From Microbacterium oleivorans NBRC 103075 (GTDB taxonomy: Bacteria; Actinomycetota; Actinomycetes; Actinomycetales; Microbacteriaceae), in NCBI RefSeq assembly GCF_001552475.1, contig NZ_BCRG01000013.1:1-64000 (forward strand): 64,000 nt of DNA. Direction: 5' to 3'. The notes beneath the pieces were generated by a model that saw only the letters and a list, made by a program, of their open reading frames with translations, searched no databases and was not told the origin of the DNA. The translations under genes and the position numbers were made by a program. This document shows positions 1 to 9,078 of this stretch, piece after piece (positions within the stretch are counted from its first letter, which is position 1; each line of letters opens with the position of its first letter).

Positions 1-139
1 ACCGGCCGTCGCCTTCACCCCTTCCGCACCACCTGTTGCCGGAGAACCCGCACCGTTCTGATCACTCCGCGGTCGCCCCCCACCCATCGCCTCCGGGCAC
101 CCGTCGCGTCGTGACGCGCGTCACCATGCAGCGCCCGCG

Positions 140-679
140 TCACTCCTCCAAGATCCGCTGGAACAGCAGATGGTCCTGCCACCGCCCCGCGATCCGCAGA
201 TACCGCGACGCCACGCCGATCTCCGTGAACCCGCACCGCCGCAGCACGGCCTGTGATGCGGCGTTGTGCAGCAGCGTCGCCGCCTGAATGCGATGAAGCC
301 CGAGCTGATCCCGAGCGATGTGGGCCGCGGCATCCACCGCTGCGGTCATCAGCCCGCGGCGACCGAACTCGTCATCGATCCAGTAGCCGAGATTCGCGCT
401 CTGGAACGCGCCGCGCACGATTCCCGACAGGTTCAGTCGGCCGACGATCCGCGCACCCGCGGCGAGCACGAAGGGAGCAGCGAGCCGCGCGTCGCACTCC
501 CGCAGTACCGCGTCGACATCCGCGGCCTGACCGGCCTCGGTGAAGAAAGACGGCACGCGCACCGGCTCCCACGACGCCAGCCGCTCGCGGTTCCGGCGGT
601 ACGCCTCGGCGAGCGCCGCAGCATCCGCCGACGCGAGCTCCCGCATCACCACCCCGTCGCCGAGCGCGACCTCCGGCAT
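140..679 (-). CDS. GNAT N-acetyltransferase (RimJ/RimL type)
   Basis: A 179 aa protein of the ribosomal-protein/small-molecule GNAT type that would transfer an acetyl group from acetyl-CoA to an amine. The last third has the typical pattern: NLGYWIDDEFGRRG for the CoA-binding loop, then HRIQA and NAASQAVLRRCGFTEIG. Its ATG shares one base with the clpB stop codon (TGATG), so translation is probably coupled to clpB and the gene should be co-transcribed with the heat-shock chaperone. The substrate cannot be told from sequence. The family call is firm. Confidence 0.85.
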   Translation of the reverse strand: MPEVALGDGVVMRELASADAAALAEAYRRNRERLASWEPVRVPSFFTEAGQAADVDAVLRECDARLAAPFVLAAGARIVGRLNLSGIVRGAFQSANLGYWIDDEFGRRGLMTAAVDAAAHIARDQLGLHRIQAATLLHNAASQAVLRRCGFTEIGVASRYLRIAGRWQDHLLFQRILEE

Positions 680-2889
680 CAGTCGAGCAACTCCGCCTCG
701 ATGACGTCATCGCCAAACGAATCCGGCGGTGTCTGCCCGCTGCTCGTCAGCACGAGTTGCGAGCCGTCGACCGACACGTCCACGCGCACCAGGTCGCCGT
801 CATGGACTCCGCCCGACAACAGCGCCATCGCGAGCCGGTCCTGGATCTCCGACTGGATCAGCCGGCGCAGCGGCCGCGCACCGAACAGCGGGTCGAACCC
901 GCGCTCGGCGAGCCACGCCCGCGCATCCGGCGTCACTGCCAACGTCAGCCGACGAGAACGCAACCGCACCTGCAGCGCATCCACCGCCAATTCGACGATC
1001 TGCGCGAGATCCGACTCGGTCAACGGCGAGAACATCACGACGTCGTCAAGACGGTTCAGGAACTCCGGCCGGAACGCTTGACGCACCATCGCCATGACCT
1101 GTTCCCGCTTCTTCTCGTCCGTCAGCGTCGGATCGATCAGCACCGGCGACCCGATGTTGCTCGTCAGGATCAGGATCGTGTTCGTGAAGTCGACCGTCCG
1201 CCCCTGACCATCCGTCAGCCGGCCGTCGTCGAGCACCTGCAGCAGCACGTCGAACACCTCGGGGTGCGCCTTCTCGACCTCGTCCAGCAGCACCACCGAG
1301 TACGGCCGACGCCGCACGGCCTCGGTCAGCTGCCCGCCCTGCTCGTATCCGACGTATCCGGGAGGCGCACCGACGAGCCGCGCCACCGCGTGCTTCTCGC
1401 CGTACTCGCTCATGTCGATGCGCACCATCGCGCGCTCATCATCGAACAGGAACTCCGCCAGCGCTTTCGCGAGCTCGGTCTTACCGACACCCGTCGGACC
1501 GAGGAACAGGAACGACCCCGTCGGCCGGTTCGGGTCGCTGATCCCGGCACGCGAGCGACGCACGGCATCCGACACCGTCTTCACGGCCGCCTTCTGCCCG
1601 ATCAGGCGCTTGCCCAGCTCCGACTCGAGGTGCACCAATCGCGCGCTCTCGCTCTGCAACAGCTTTCCCACCGGGATGCCGGTCCACGCCGCAATGACCT
1701 CGGCGATGTCCTCGTCGGTCACCCGATCGCCCACCATCCGCTCGGCACCCTCGCCGATCGCGCCCTCAGCCATCTCCGCCTCGGCGAGCTTGCGTTCGAG
1801 CGCCGGGATCTCGGCGTACAGCAACCGCGACGCGCGCTCGAGATCACCCTCGCGCTGAGCCCGCTCCGCCTCGACACGCAACGCATCGAGACGCGTCTTG
1901 AAATCGCCGACGGCGTTGAGCGATGCCCGCTCTCGCTCCCACCGCGCCTGCAGATCGTCAAGCTCCTGCTGCGCCTTCGCGAGTTGATCGCGAAGCGCCG
2001 CGAGGCGCTCCTTCGACGCGTCGTCCTTCTCCTTCTTCAGCGCGAGCTCTTCGAGCTTCAGCCGGTCGGCGTGCCGACGCAGCTCGTCGATCTCGAGCGG
2101 CGCCGAATCGATCTCCATGCGCAGCCGCGACGCTGCCTCGTCGATGAGGTCGATCGCCTTGTCGGGCAATTGCCTCGACGGGATGTACCGGTTCGACAGC
2201 GCCGCCGCAGCCACGAGCGCGCCATCCGAGATCGCGACCTTGTGGTGCGCCTCGTAGCGCTCCTTCAGCCCGCGGAGGATCGCGATCGAATCCTCGACGC
2301 TCGGCTCGCCCACGTACACCTGCTGAAAACGCCGCTCCAGGGCGGCATCCTTCTCGATGAATTCGCGGTACTCGTCGAGCGTCGTCGCGCCGATCAGGCG
2401 CAGCTCACCGCGCGCGAGCATCGGCTTCAGCATGTTGGATGCCGCGACCGACCCTTCGCCGCCGCCTGCGCCCATCAGGGTGTGGAGCTCGTCGATGAAG
2501 GTGATCACGCGGCCCTCGGACTCGGTGATCTCCTTGAGGACGCTCTTCAGCCGCTCCTCGAATTGCCCGCGGTACATCGCACCGGCCACCAGTGCCGAGA
2601 TGTCGAGCGCGATCAGTTCCTTACCCTTGAGCGACTCGGCGACGTCGCCGGCGACGATGCGTTGCGCGAGCCCTTCGACGACGGCGGTCTTGCCGACTCC
2701 GGGCTCACCGATGAGAACCGGGTTGTTCTTCGTGCGCCGCGTGAGCACCTGGCTCACCCGGCGGATCTCGCTGTCGCGACCGATGACGGGGTCGAGCTTG
2801 CCCTGACGCGCACGGTCGGTGAGGTTGATGCCGAACTGCTCGAGGGCGCTTCCCTGCTCCCCCTGTCCGGATGCCGGTTGTGCGTTCAT
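679..2889 (-). CDS. clpB: ClpB-type disaggregase lacking the N-terminal domain
   Basis: A 736 aa Hsp100 AAA+ chaperone that extracts proteins from aggregates together with DnaK. The first ATPase module has Walker A GEPGVGKT at 61-68 and Walker B FIDE at 131-134. A charged coiled-coil middle domain (about 265-375) marks ClpB rather than ClpC. The second module has GPTGVGKT at 464-471 and LLDE at 534-537. ClpB is usually about 860 aa; here the substrate-binding N-domain is absent and the protein starts about 40 residues before Walker A. ATG has a good AGGAG 6 nt upstream, so the short form is real and not a start-site artefact. A HAIR operator lies just upstream, so HspR control is expected. 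Confidence 0.93.
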   Translation of the reverse strand: MNAQPASGQGEQGSALEQFGINLTDRARQGKLDPVIGRDSEIRRVSQVLTRRTKNNPVLIGEPGVGKTAVVEGLAQRIVAGDVAESLKGKELIALDISALVAGAMYRGQFEERLKSVLKEITESEGRVITFIDELHTLMGAGGGEGSVAASNMLKPMLARGELRLIGATTLDEYREFIEKDAALERRFQQVYVGEPSVEDSIAILRGLKERYEAHHKVAISDGALVAAAALSNRYIPSRQLPDKAIDLIDEAASRLRMEIDSAPLEIDELRRHADRLKLEELALKKEKDDASKERLAALRDQLAKAQQELDDLQARWERERASLNAVGDFKTRLDALRVEAERAQREGDLERASRLLYAEIPALERKLAEAEMAEGAIGEGAERMVGDRVTDEDIAEVIAAWTGIPVGKLLQSESARLVHLESELGKRLIGQKAAVKTVSDAVRRSRAGISDPNRPTGSFLFLGPTGVGKTELAKALAEFLFDDERAMVRIDMSEYGEKHAVARLVGAPPGYVGYEQGGQLTEAVRRRPYSVVLLDEVEKAHPEVFDVLLQVLDDGRLTDGQGRTVDFTNTILILTSNIGSPVLIDPTLTDEKKREQVMAMVRQAFRPEFLNRLDDVVMFSPLTESDLAQIVELAVDALQVRLRSRRLTLAVTPDARAWLAERGFDPLFGARPLRRLIQSEIQDRLAMALLSGGVHDGDLVRVDVSVDGSQLVLTSSGQTPPDSFGDDVIEAELLD

Positions 2890-2916
2890 CGTCCACTCCT
2901 GAAGGGTCGATCAAAA

Positions 2917-2937
2917 CTTGAGTCCGTCAGGCTCAAC
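2917..2937 (-). promoter_or_regulatory. HAIR operator (HspR site) upstream of clpB
   Basis: The half-sites CTTGAGT and GCTCAAC are separated by 7 bp. The HspR inverted repeat (HAIR) consensus is CTTGAGT-N7-ACTCAAG, so the left half is perfect and the right half matches 5 of 7. It lies 28 bp upstream of the clpB start. Confidence 0.85.
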
Positions 2938-2941
2938 TTTA

Positions 2942-3928
2942 TCACGAGGCCATGCCGGGGGATCCGGCCAGCTCGGGCGCGCAGGCGAACCGGGACCGGT
3001 ATGCCGTCGGCGTCGTCCCCAGCACCCGCGAGAAGTTCTGGCGGAGCACCGCTGCCGACCCGAACCCGCATTCGTACGCGATCGCGTCGAGGCCGAGGTC
3101 GGTCTGCTCGAGCAGCCGCTGCGCGTGCAGGATCCGCTGGCGCGCGAGCCACGCCGCCGGTGTCGTGCCGTAATCGGCCTTGAACCGACGGGCGAACGTG
3201 CGCGGCGACATGTGCGCCTTCCCCGCCAACTGGTCGACCGAGAGGTCGAGACGGAGGTTCTCCAGCATCCATTCGGTCACGGGCGTCAGCGAGAGCGACG
3301 TCGACACCGGGAGCGGCGAGGCGATGAACTGCGCCTGCCCGCCGTCGCGCTGCGGCGGCACGACCATCCGGCGGGCGATCGTGTTCGCCGCTTCGGCCCC
3401 CAGCTCCAGTCGCAGCAGGTGCAGGCAGGCGTCGAGTCCCGCCGCGGTCCCCGCGCTCGTGATGATCCGGTCCGACTGCACATAGAGCACGTTCGGGTCG
3501 ACCTCGATGTCGGGGTACATGCTCGCCATCGTCTCGGCGTACCGCCAGTGCGTCGTCGCGCGACGACCCGACAGGACACCGGATGCCGCGACCGCGAAGG
3601 ACCCGCTGCACACCGTCAGCACCCACGCGCCGCGATCGACGGCCCGCCGGATCACGTCGAGCACGCGAGGATCCACGTTCGTCCACGCCTCACGCGGGAT
3701 CGGCGTCACGATCACCAGGTCCGCCTCGTCCGCGAACGACAGGTCCGCGTCGACGTTGATCGAGAACGACAGGTTGCTCGGCACGGCGCCCGGGTCGGGC
3801 GTCACGATGCGGAAATCGAAGTTCCGGATGCCGTCGTCAGTCCGATCGAGCCCGAACGCCTCGCAGGCGAGTCCGAACTCGAAGGGCGCGAAACCGGGCT
3901 GCACGAGACACGCGACGGTGGTGAGCAT
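2942..3928 (-). CDS. GlxA-family AraC-type regulator with DJ-1/PfpI domain
   Basis: A 328 aa transcription regulator. Residues about 5-170 form a DJ-1/PfpI-like (GATase1) sensor with the elbow VCSGSFAVA. The C-terminal about 100 residues are an AraC double helix-turn-helix (LAGKAHMSPRTFARRFKADYG, then IAYECGFGSAAVLRQNFSR). I start at the ATG preceded by GGGGG instead of an upstream TTG that has no ribosome site. Proteins of this family often control nitrogen or betaine catabolism, but the ligand and targets here are unknown. It is divergent from the small membrane genes that follow. Confidence 0.85.
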   Translation of the reverse strand: MLTTVACLVQPGFAPFEFGLACEAFGLDRTDDGIRNFDFRIVTPDPGAVPSNLSFSINVDADLSFADEADLVIVTPIPREAWTNVDPRVLDVIRRAVDRGAWVLTVCSGSFAVAASGVLSGRRATTHWRYAETMASMYPDIEVDPNVLYVQSDRIITSAGTAAGLDACLHLLRLELGAEAANTIARRMVVPPQRDGGQAQFIASPLPVSTSLSLTPVTEWMLENLRLDLSVDQLAGKAHMSPRTFARRFKADYGTTPAAWLARQRILHAQRLLEQTDLGLDAIAYECGFGSAAVLRQNFSRVLGTTPTAYRSRFACAPELAGSPGMAS

Positions 3929-4028
3929 GACGACCCCCAAAGAGGTGAAACCGAGTTGGCAGGATTCCTGCGGGCAGTGTCCCAGCGGCCACTAGTGGCA
4001 GGATGAGGGCAAGCATAGCGTTTCTGCC

Positions 4029-4160
4029 ATGACCGCCGCACTGCTTCTTCTCTTCCTGGTCGTCGTGATCGTCAGCGCCGCCCTCGCTGTCGTCCGAGTT
4101 GTCGCCCTCGATGGCTATCGCCGCCAGCCGACCCGGACGCTCGGGTCCCGCTTCCCGTGA
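4029..4160 (+). CDS. Small single-span membrane protein (43 aa)
   Basis: A 43-codon ORF with one hydrophobic segment (residues 3-26) followed by a short basic tail containing DGYRRQPTRT. No Shine-Dalgarno is seen. A TAGCGT box lies exactly 7 nt before the ATG, the same leaderless arrangement as several certain genes in this window, which argues the ORF is real. Similar short membrane proteins with a DGYGRxPT-like tail occur in actinobacteria. Function unknown. Confidence 0.55.
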   Translation: MTAALLLLFLVVVIVSAALAVVRVVALDGYRRQPTRTLGSRFP

Positions 4161-4220
4161 CCCGCCTTCCGCCACTGAGAGGCCCGCCCCTAGACTCGGG
4201 GTCCCGCGAGAGGAACCCTG

Positions 4221-4616
4221 ATGAGCGAACCCGTCCCGCCGTACCCGCCGCAGCAGCAGCAGCCCGGCTACCCGTACGGCACTCCGCCCGCACCGGCCGG
4301 CGCGGGTCGTGGCCTCGCGATCACCGCCGTGATCATCGCCGCCGTCCCGGTCCTGCTGGGCGGCATCTGGCCGATGATCACGATCCAGCTCTACCGCATG
4401 GCCTCCGACCCCACCCTGCTCGGCATCGCCAATGGCTTCTCCGCGGTCTTCACCTGCGCGCTCGCCCTGGTCGCCCTCATCCTCGGCCTCGTCGCCGTGA
4501 AGCGGGATGCCGCTGTCCGCCTCCTCGGCGGCATCGCGATCGGTCTCGCCGCAGCCACGGTCGTCGGCACGGTGCTGGGATTCCTGTCCTCCACGATCGC
4601 CAGCGGACTCTTCTGA
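4221..4616 (+). CDS. Proline/glutamine-rich small membrane protein
   Basis: A 131 aa protein: a Pro/Gln-rich N-terminal stretch (residues 4-27) followed by three predicted membrane segments (about 30-55, 70-92, 100-128). The architecture resembles the DUF4190-like actinobacterial envelope proteins. A TAGACT box precedes a short leader and GAGAGGAA sits about 6 nt before the ATG. No specific function can be given. Confidence 0.75.
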   Translation: MSEPVPPYPPQQQQPGYPYGTPPAPAGAGRGLAITAVIIAAVPVLLGGIWPMITIQLYRMASDPTLLGIANGFSAVFTCALALVALILGLVAVKRDAAVRLLGGIAIGLAAATVVGTVLGFLSSTIASGLF

Positions 4617-4655
4617 CAGGTGCGCCCGCGAGCTGGATCCGGCTAGGTTGAGGAC

Positions 4656-4868
4656 ATGGAATACGGTTTCGCAGCTGTCGTCGTCGGGATCATCGCCGCG
4701 AGCCTGTTCATCGCGAACCGTCGCGCGCGTCGCGACCGATCGGTCACCGACGAGGAAGGTCGCGGCGCGGCTGCCCGTCGCGCGATCGATTCCGAGGCAC
4801 GCATGGCCAAGGCCACCGCGACGTACGTCGACAACCGGAGCAACGCCGGCGGCGCCGGCGGGATCTGA
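4656..4868 (+). CDS. Small membrane-anchored protein (70 aa)
   Basis: One N-terminal membrane span (residues 4-21) followed by an Arg-rich cytoplasmic part and a Gly/Ala-rich end. TAGGTT stands 6 nt before ATG, so the transcript is probably leaderless; GAGG in the same interval could also serve as a weak ribosome site. It lies 39 bp after the previous small membrane gene. Function unknown. Confidence 0.65.
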   Translation: MEYGFAAVVVGIIAASLFIANRRARRDRSVTDEEGRGAAARRAIDSEARMAKATATYVDNRSNAGGAGGI

Positions 4869-4874
4869 CCCCGC

Positions 4875-5969
4875 TCAGCTCCGGCTGAGGTCCTTCGCCG
4901 CCGCCAGCAGGATCTGCGCGGAGCGAGCCCAGTCGAACGAGCGGATGTGGCTCGTCCCCGCGTCGACGAGGCGCTCTCGCACGCCCGGCTCATCGAGTGA
5001 GCGCACCGCGCGCGCCACATCGTGCGGATCGAGCGGGTCGACGTACAACGCACCGTCACCCGCGACTTCGCGGAAGATCTCCATGTCGGTGACCACCGCG
5101 GGAACACCCAGCTCCAGCGCCTCCGCCACGGGGAGTCCGTACCCCTCGTCGAGGCTCGTGGTCACCAGGGCGGCGTCGTCGGCGAGGAGCGCCGCGTAGG
5201 CGGCATCCGTCACCCCGTCGTGGAAGACGACCGACGCGCCGCCGGCCAGGGCCGTCAGCTCGGCGCGACGCTCGGGCGTGATGCGCGACAGCAGGTGCAG
5301 CGTGTGCTCGGGAAGCTCCCGCATCGCCGTCACGAGAGTTTCGACGTTCTTGTACGGCATGAACGAGCCCATGTAGACGAGGTTCCGCACGGGACCCGCA
5401 CCGACGGCCGTTCCCTCCGGCAGCAACTCGGCGAGACGCTGCGGCGCGTTGGGGATCACGACGACCGGGCGCTTCGTCAGCCGCACGCGCGCGAACTGGC
5501 GCGCGCTCGTCTCACTGACCGTCGCGACGAGATCAGCCGCGTTCAGGGTCCACCGCTGCGGCCAGTACGACAGGTGGAACACCCGCCACCCGAGCCGCAC
5601 GTACCAGGGCAGCGCACGCGGCGGGGTGCGGTGGCGGTAGTAGATCGTGTCGTGCAGCGTGAGGATGAGGCGGAACCGTCGACCGGCCGACCCGATGGTC
5701 TGCATCGGCGAGAACAGCACGTCGGGTCGGTGCCGGTTCAGCAGCAACGACGAGAGCGGTTCCTTGGCCGACGTCGGCGAGTGGATCGTCAAGGTGATTG
5801 CGCCGTCGGGCAGGAAGGCGCGTTGCCGCTCGTCGTGGATCACATACGTGACTTCGGCCTGATGGGCGGATGCGGCATCCGCCACCGCCTGCGCGAGCTC
5901 GGCCGAGTAGCGGCTGATGCCGTCGTGGAAGTCCGTGCGGATGTAGCGCGCGTCGAAGAACAGACGCAT
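4875..5969 (-). CDS. Family 4 glycosyltransferase
   Basis: A 364 aa GT-B fold glycosyltransferase. The N-terminal half begins MRLFFDARYI and contains HDTIYYRHR; the C-terminal half has the nucleotide-sugar signature VTTSLDEGYGLPVAEALELGVPAV, with the family EX7E acid pair in the EGYGLPVAE stretch. I chose the ATG that follows the stop of the upstream glycosyltransferase by 1 bp (TGAcATG), which implies translational coupling. The pair probably builds a cell-envelope glycolipid or polysaccharide; donor and acceptor sugars cannot be told. Confidence 0.85.
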   Translation of the reverse strand: MRLFFDARYIRTDFHDGISRYSAELAQAVADAASAHQAEVTYVIHDERQRAFLPDGAITLTIHSPTSAKEPLSSLLLNRHRPDVLFSPMQTIGSAGRRFRLILTLHDTIYYRHRTPPRALPWYVRLGWRVFHLSYWPQRWTLNAADLVATVSETSARQFARVRLTKRPVVVIPNAPQRLAELLPEGTAVGAGPVRNLVYMGSFMPYKNVETLVTAMRELPEHTLHLLSRITPERRAELTALAGGASVVFHDGVTDAAYAALLADDAALVTTSLDEGYGLPVAEALELGVPAVVTDMEIFREVAGDGALYVDPLDPHDVARAVRSLDEPGVRERLVDAGTSHIRSFDWARSAQILLAAAKDLSRS

Positions 5970-5970
5970 G

Positions 5971-7170
5971 TCAGCGGTCGAGCGGTTCGCCGCGGTACAG
6001 CTTCTCGAACGTGTCGAGGGTGCGCTCGATGTCGTGGATGACGACGCCGTCGAGCGAGGCCTGCTGCATCCGCGAGTATTCGGCCTGGTCGGCGGTGAGC
6101 ACCGTCCGGAGCTTCTCGGCGAGCTCATCGGCGTTGCCGGGCTCGAACAGGTAGCCGTTCTCCCCGTCGTGCACGAGGTGAGGCAGTGCGACCGCGTTCG
6201 CGGCGATGACGGGCAGACCCGAGGCCATGGCCTCCATGGTCGCGATCGACTGCAGCTCGGCGACGGAGGCGATGACGAAGACATCGGCGCGCGTGTACGC
6301 CTCGCGGAGCTCCTCTTCGGACACTCGTCCGAGGAAGGTGACGCGGTCCTCGAGGCCGAGGCGCTGGGTCACCTGCCCGAGACTCTTGCGCTGATCACCG
6401 CCGCCGACGATTTCGAACTGCAGGTCGAGATCGGGCAGCTTCGAGATCGCCTCGAGCGTGACCTCGACGTGCTTTTCGGTCGTCAGTCGCCCGACGAACA
6501 GCACGCGACGCCGCTTCTCGCGCGGCTCGAGGTTGGGCGTGTAGTTGCTCTGGCGGATGCCGCAGCTGATCGGCACGACGCCGGAGATGTCGATCGTGTT
6601 CTCGAGGAACTCAGCGGCCTTGCGTGTCGGCGTCGTCACCGCGCGCGACATCTTGAAGGTGCGCTCCGCGTCGGCCCACGCGACCTTGAGGAAGATGTCG
6701 TACAGGAACTTCGGCAGCAGCGTGAAGTCGAGGATGTTGTCGGCCATGATGTGGTTCGTCGCAACCACAGGGATACCGCGCTGATGCGCGATGCGGGTCA
6801 ACGCGCGACCGATGACGATGTGCGACTGGCTGTGCACGACGTCCACGTCGACCTCGTCGAGCAGCTGACGCGAGTAGTGCTTGGCCCGCCACGGCGCGAC
6901 GAACCGCAGCCAGTCGTGCGGGCGGTAGCGCCACCCCGGAAGGCGGTGGACCGTCAGCGGCTGACCCTCGATGACCTCGGTGAAGACGCCGTGGTTACGG
7001 TGGGTGACACTCGGCGTGACGACGTGCACGTCGTGGCCGCGCGCGGCGAGGCCTGCGGAGAGGCGCTCGGTGAATCGGGCACCGCCGTTGACGTCGGGGG
7101 CGAACGTGTCGGCCGCCACCATGATGGTGAGGGGCCGGTGCTCGGCGGCGGGATCGTCCGGGGGCGTCAT
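5971..7170 (-). CDS. Family 4 glycosyltransferase
   Basis: A 399 aa GT4 enzyme related to actinobacterial mannosyl/glucosyl transferases acting on lipid acceptors. N-terminal DTFAPDVNGGARFTERL and VHSQSHIVIGRAL are typical of the acceptor domain; VLFVGRLTTEKHVE and ASVAELQSIATMEAMASGLPVIA form the donor site. The start was set at ATG 7170 because the reading frame upstream is low-complexity and lacks a start context. It is first in a two-gene operon with the glycosyltransferase at 4875-5969. Confidence 0.88.
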   Translation of the reverse strand: MTPPDDPAAEHRPLTIMVAADTFAPDVNGGARFTERLSAGLAARGHDVHVVTPSVTHRNHGVFTEVIEGQPLTVHRLPGWRYRPHDWLRFVAPWRAKHYSRQLLDEVDVDVVHSQSHIVIGRALTRIAHQRGIPVVATNHIMADNILDFTLLPKFLYDIFLKVAWADAERTFKMSRAVTTPTRKAAEFLENTIDISGVVPISCGIRQSNYTPNLEPREKRRRVLFVGRLTTEKHVEVTLEAISKLPDLDLQFEIVGGGDQRKSLGQVTQRLGLEDRVTFLGRVSEEELREAYTRADVFVIASVAELQSIATMEAMASGLPVIAANAVALPHLVHDGENGYLFEPGNADELAEKLRTVLTADQAEYSRMQQASLDGVVIHDIERTLDTFEKLYRGEPLDR

Positions 7171-7351
7171 GGTCACGGGGTGCGGGCCAATCTGTGCGTC
7201 GGGGGCGGGAGGGCGCTCTCGCCTGAGGGGCGCAGGGATGTGCGGGGCGCCGGGGCTCGATTCTAGCCCGGGACCGGGTGGTCCTCCGCTGGGAGAGCGG
7301 CGCGCCCCAGGCTCAGGATGGTCCGAGGCGCCGCAACCTACGCTGGTCGAT

Positions 7352-7942
7352 ATGACGCGCATCTCCGCTCAGGCCGACCCCGCACACTGGGTTCCGATCA
7401 CCGGTTCCTTCGGGTTCCGCGGGCGTCGCGCCCGCAAGAAGGCGATCGGGATGCTGCTCGCCCAGGCGAACACCGCCTTCGGTCGCGAGCAGCCCGGCAG
7501 CAAGGTCGCCGCGTGGGCGATGAGCCAGGCGATCCCCGCCCTGATGCGCCGTGCCGACGGGCGTCTGCTGGCGTGGGTGTGGAAGGACGACCCCGAGCTG
7601 CTCGTCGCCATGGCCCAGGTGCAGGAGCTCACGCCGCAGCTGCGCACCCTGCGCGCGAGCATGCCGATCGAGTACGACGACACCGTCTCGTTCACCGGTT
7701 CGCCGCTCGGCGTCGGCGAGAAGCTCGAGATGCCGCTGCCCCCGAACCCGCGTCAGACTCCGTTCGCGTCGTACACGTGGGACACCGGCACGCACCTCGT
7801 CACGCTGACCGCAGTGATCTCCGACCGCGAGCGGTTCGGCACCGTCATCCCCGCCGTCGACGCACTCGCCCGTTCGCTCCGCCTGGTCAGCGACCTGACC
7901 GTCGGCGAGGGCCCCGGCACCCTCCGCATCGACCCCGCCTGA
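7352..7942 (+). CDS. Conserved hypothetical protein (196 aa)
   Basis: A soluble alpha/beta protein without a recognisable catalytic motif. It starts MTRISAQADPAHWVPITG and has a basic segment FRGRRARKKA near residue 23. There is no ribosome site, but TACGCT lies 7 nt before ATG, pointing to a leaderless mRNA. Its 3' end abuts the palindromic element at 7983-8030. Function unknown; the coding frame is secure from its length and third-position GC. Confidence 0.7.
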   Translation: MTRISAQADPAHWVPITGSFGFRGRRARKKAIGMLLAQANTAFGREQPGSKVAAWAMSQAIPALMRRADGRLLAWVWKDDPELLVAMAQVQELTPQLRTLRASMPIEYDDTVSFTGSPLGVGEKLEMPLPPNPRQTPFASYTWDTGTHLVTLTAVISDRERFGTVIPAVDALARSLRLVSDLTVGEGPGTLRIDPA

Positions 7943-7982
7943 CCGTCGCTCGACCCCCGGCATCCGCTTCGTTTCGTCGACC

Positions 7983-8030
7983 CGTCGCAGATGGTCACTT
8001 CCGACCCCGCTCGGCGACCATCTGGGACGG
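7983..8030. repeat. Palindromic element, copy 1 (3' side of endonuclease gene)
   Basis: Inverted arms GTCGCAGATGGTC (7984-7996) and GACCATCTGGGAC (8016-8028), 12 of 13 bases paired, with a 19 bp loop. A second copy sits at 9017-9066, on the other side of the endonuclease gene. The last twelve codons of that gene lie inside this copy. Confidence 0.8.
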
Positions 8031-8921
8031 TTCGGGGTGCCACCCCCGTTCCAAAAGGGTGGTTCGGACCCGTTCCAGGATCCACCGGCGGGCAGTGCCA
8101 CGGTGTGAGCGATTGACGCGGATGACGCGCCACCCCGCGGCCGCGAGGTCATCCAGCCGCTCGACGTCGCGGGAATACTGACGGTCGTCGAGGCGGTGCT
8201 GTTGCCCGTCGTACTCGAGCAGCACCTTCGTCGGCGCATGCACCAGGTCGCCGTAGGCGAGGAACCGGCCGTACGCATCACGGATCTCGGCGTTCACCTC
8301 GAAGGGCGGCAAACCCGCGTCCCGCGCGTCCAACCGCAGCAGAGTCTCCGCGACGGAGTCGGTGCGCGGCGCCGCGGACTGCAGCGCGCGTCGCAGTCGG
8401 CGCACCTCGCGCGTTCCCGGGCGGGCAGCCACCTCGTCGAGCAGGTCGTCGAGCCCGAGTACGGGGTTGTGGCGTCGCATCAGTGCATCCGCGGCGACGA
8501 TGAGTTCCCGATCACTGAGAAGGGATGCCGCCTGGCACCACGCCGCGGCCGGGGTGGACACCGGCAGCCCTTCGACTGCTTGGATGCGAGCGGTGGTCAG
8601 CTCGTGGCCGCGCACCCCTGCCCCGCGCGCCCGAACCGTCGGCGGGATTGCGGTCACATCGACCGCACGATGCAGCCTGTCGGGAGCCCAGCCACCCACG
8701 AGGATGAGCGCGGTTGCGTGAGAGCAGTGCTCCTGTCGCCGGAGCTTCGGCACATAGGCGAGGGCGAGCGCCCGGACATCATCGCCGCGATCGCGCGAGC
8801 GCACGCCATAGAACGGCGCGGCCAGCGACAGGTTACGGAGACGGCGGCGTGAGACGCCCGCGTCGAGCGCCTGGGCTACGTGGAATCGGTCGGGAAGGTC
8901 CGGGGGCAGAGTCAGCGGCAT
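7995..8921 (-). CDS. AbiEi-like winged helix plus Vsr/DUF559-type endonuclease domain protein
   Basis: A 308 aa two-part protein. Residues about 1-100 resemble the AbiEi-type antitoxin winged helix (FHVAQALDAGVSRRRLRNLSL). The C-terminal part has a PD-(D/E)XK/Vsr-like core: VLLEYDGQQH, then YSRDVERLDDLAAAGWRVIRV, as in DUF559 proteins. Actinobacterial genomes often carry several such genes; their role is unproven. ATG 8921 is preferred to a GTG 27 bp upstream. Unusually, the gene is bracketed by two palindromic repeats, and its C-terminus is encoded inside one of them. Confidence 0.72.
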   Translation of the reverse strand: MPLTLPPDLPDRFHVAQALDAGVSRRRLRNLSLAAPFYGVRSRDRGDDVRALALAYVPKLRRQEHCSHATALILVGGWAPDRLHRAVDVTAIPPTVRARGAGVRGHELTTARIQAVEGLPVSTPAAAWCQAASLLSDRELIVAADALMRRHNPVLGLDDLLDEVAARPGTREVRRLRRALQSAAPRTDSVAETLLRLDARDAGLPPFEVNAEIRDAYGRFLAYGDLVHAPTKVLLEYDGQQHRLDDRQYSRDVERLDDLAAAGWRVIRVNRSHRGTARRWILERVRTTLLERGWHPEPSQMVAERGRK

Positions 8922-9016
8922 CCGCCCACCGTCCCCTCGTCGGGGCACCCGTCGTCGCGTCAGACCCCTCTCTGTGGACTGTTCTCGCCGCCCGCCACCG
9001 GGGAGGAGTCGCGAAA

Positions 9017-9066
9017 CGTCTCAGATGGTCGCTTTCCTCGCCATCGAACGACCATCTGCGACGGCT
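9017..9066. repeat. Palindromic element, copy 2 (5' side of endonuclease gene)
   Basis: Arms GTCTCAGATGGTCG (9018-9031) and CGACCATCTGCGAC (9049-9062) form a stem with one mismatch around an 18-base loop. It aligns with copy 1 in both orientations; in inverted orientation the match extends past the stem (CCATCTGCGACGG then TCGACG). It lies between the endonuclease gene and the end of hspR. Confidence 0.8.
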
Positions 9067-9078
9067 CGACGCCGCCGG

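Noticed and set aside
1..139. Possible gene or promoter at the left edge
   Set aside because: No convincing coding frame, promoter or repeat could be seen in these 139 bases.
168..176. A third copy of CAGATGGTC inside the GNAT gene at the left end
   Set aside because: Only the 9-base half matches; there is no inverted partner nearby, and it encodes a normal part of the protein.
2911..2940. A defined clpB promoter overlapping the HAIR
   Set aside because: Several weak -35/-10 combinations are possible (TTGAGC with TTGATC), none clearly better; only the HAIR is reported.
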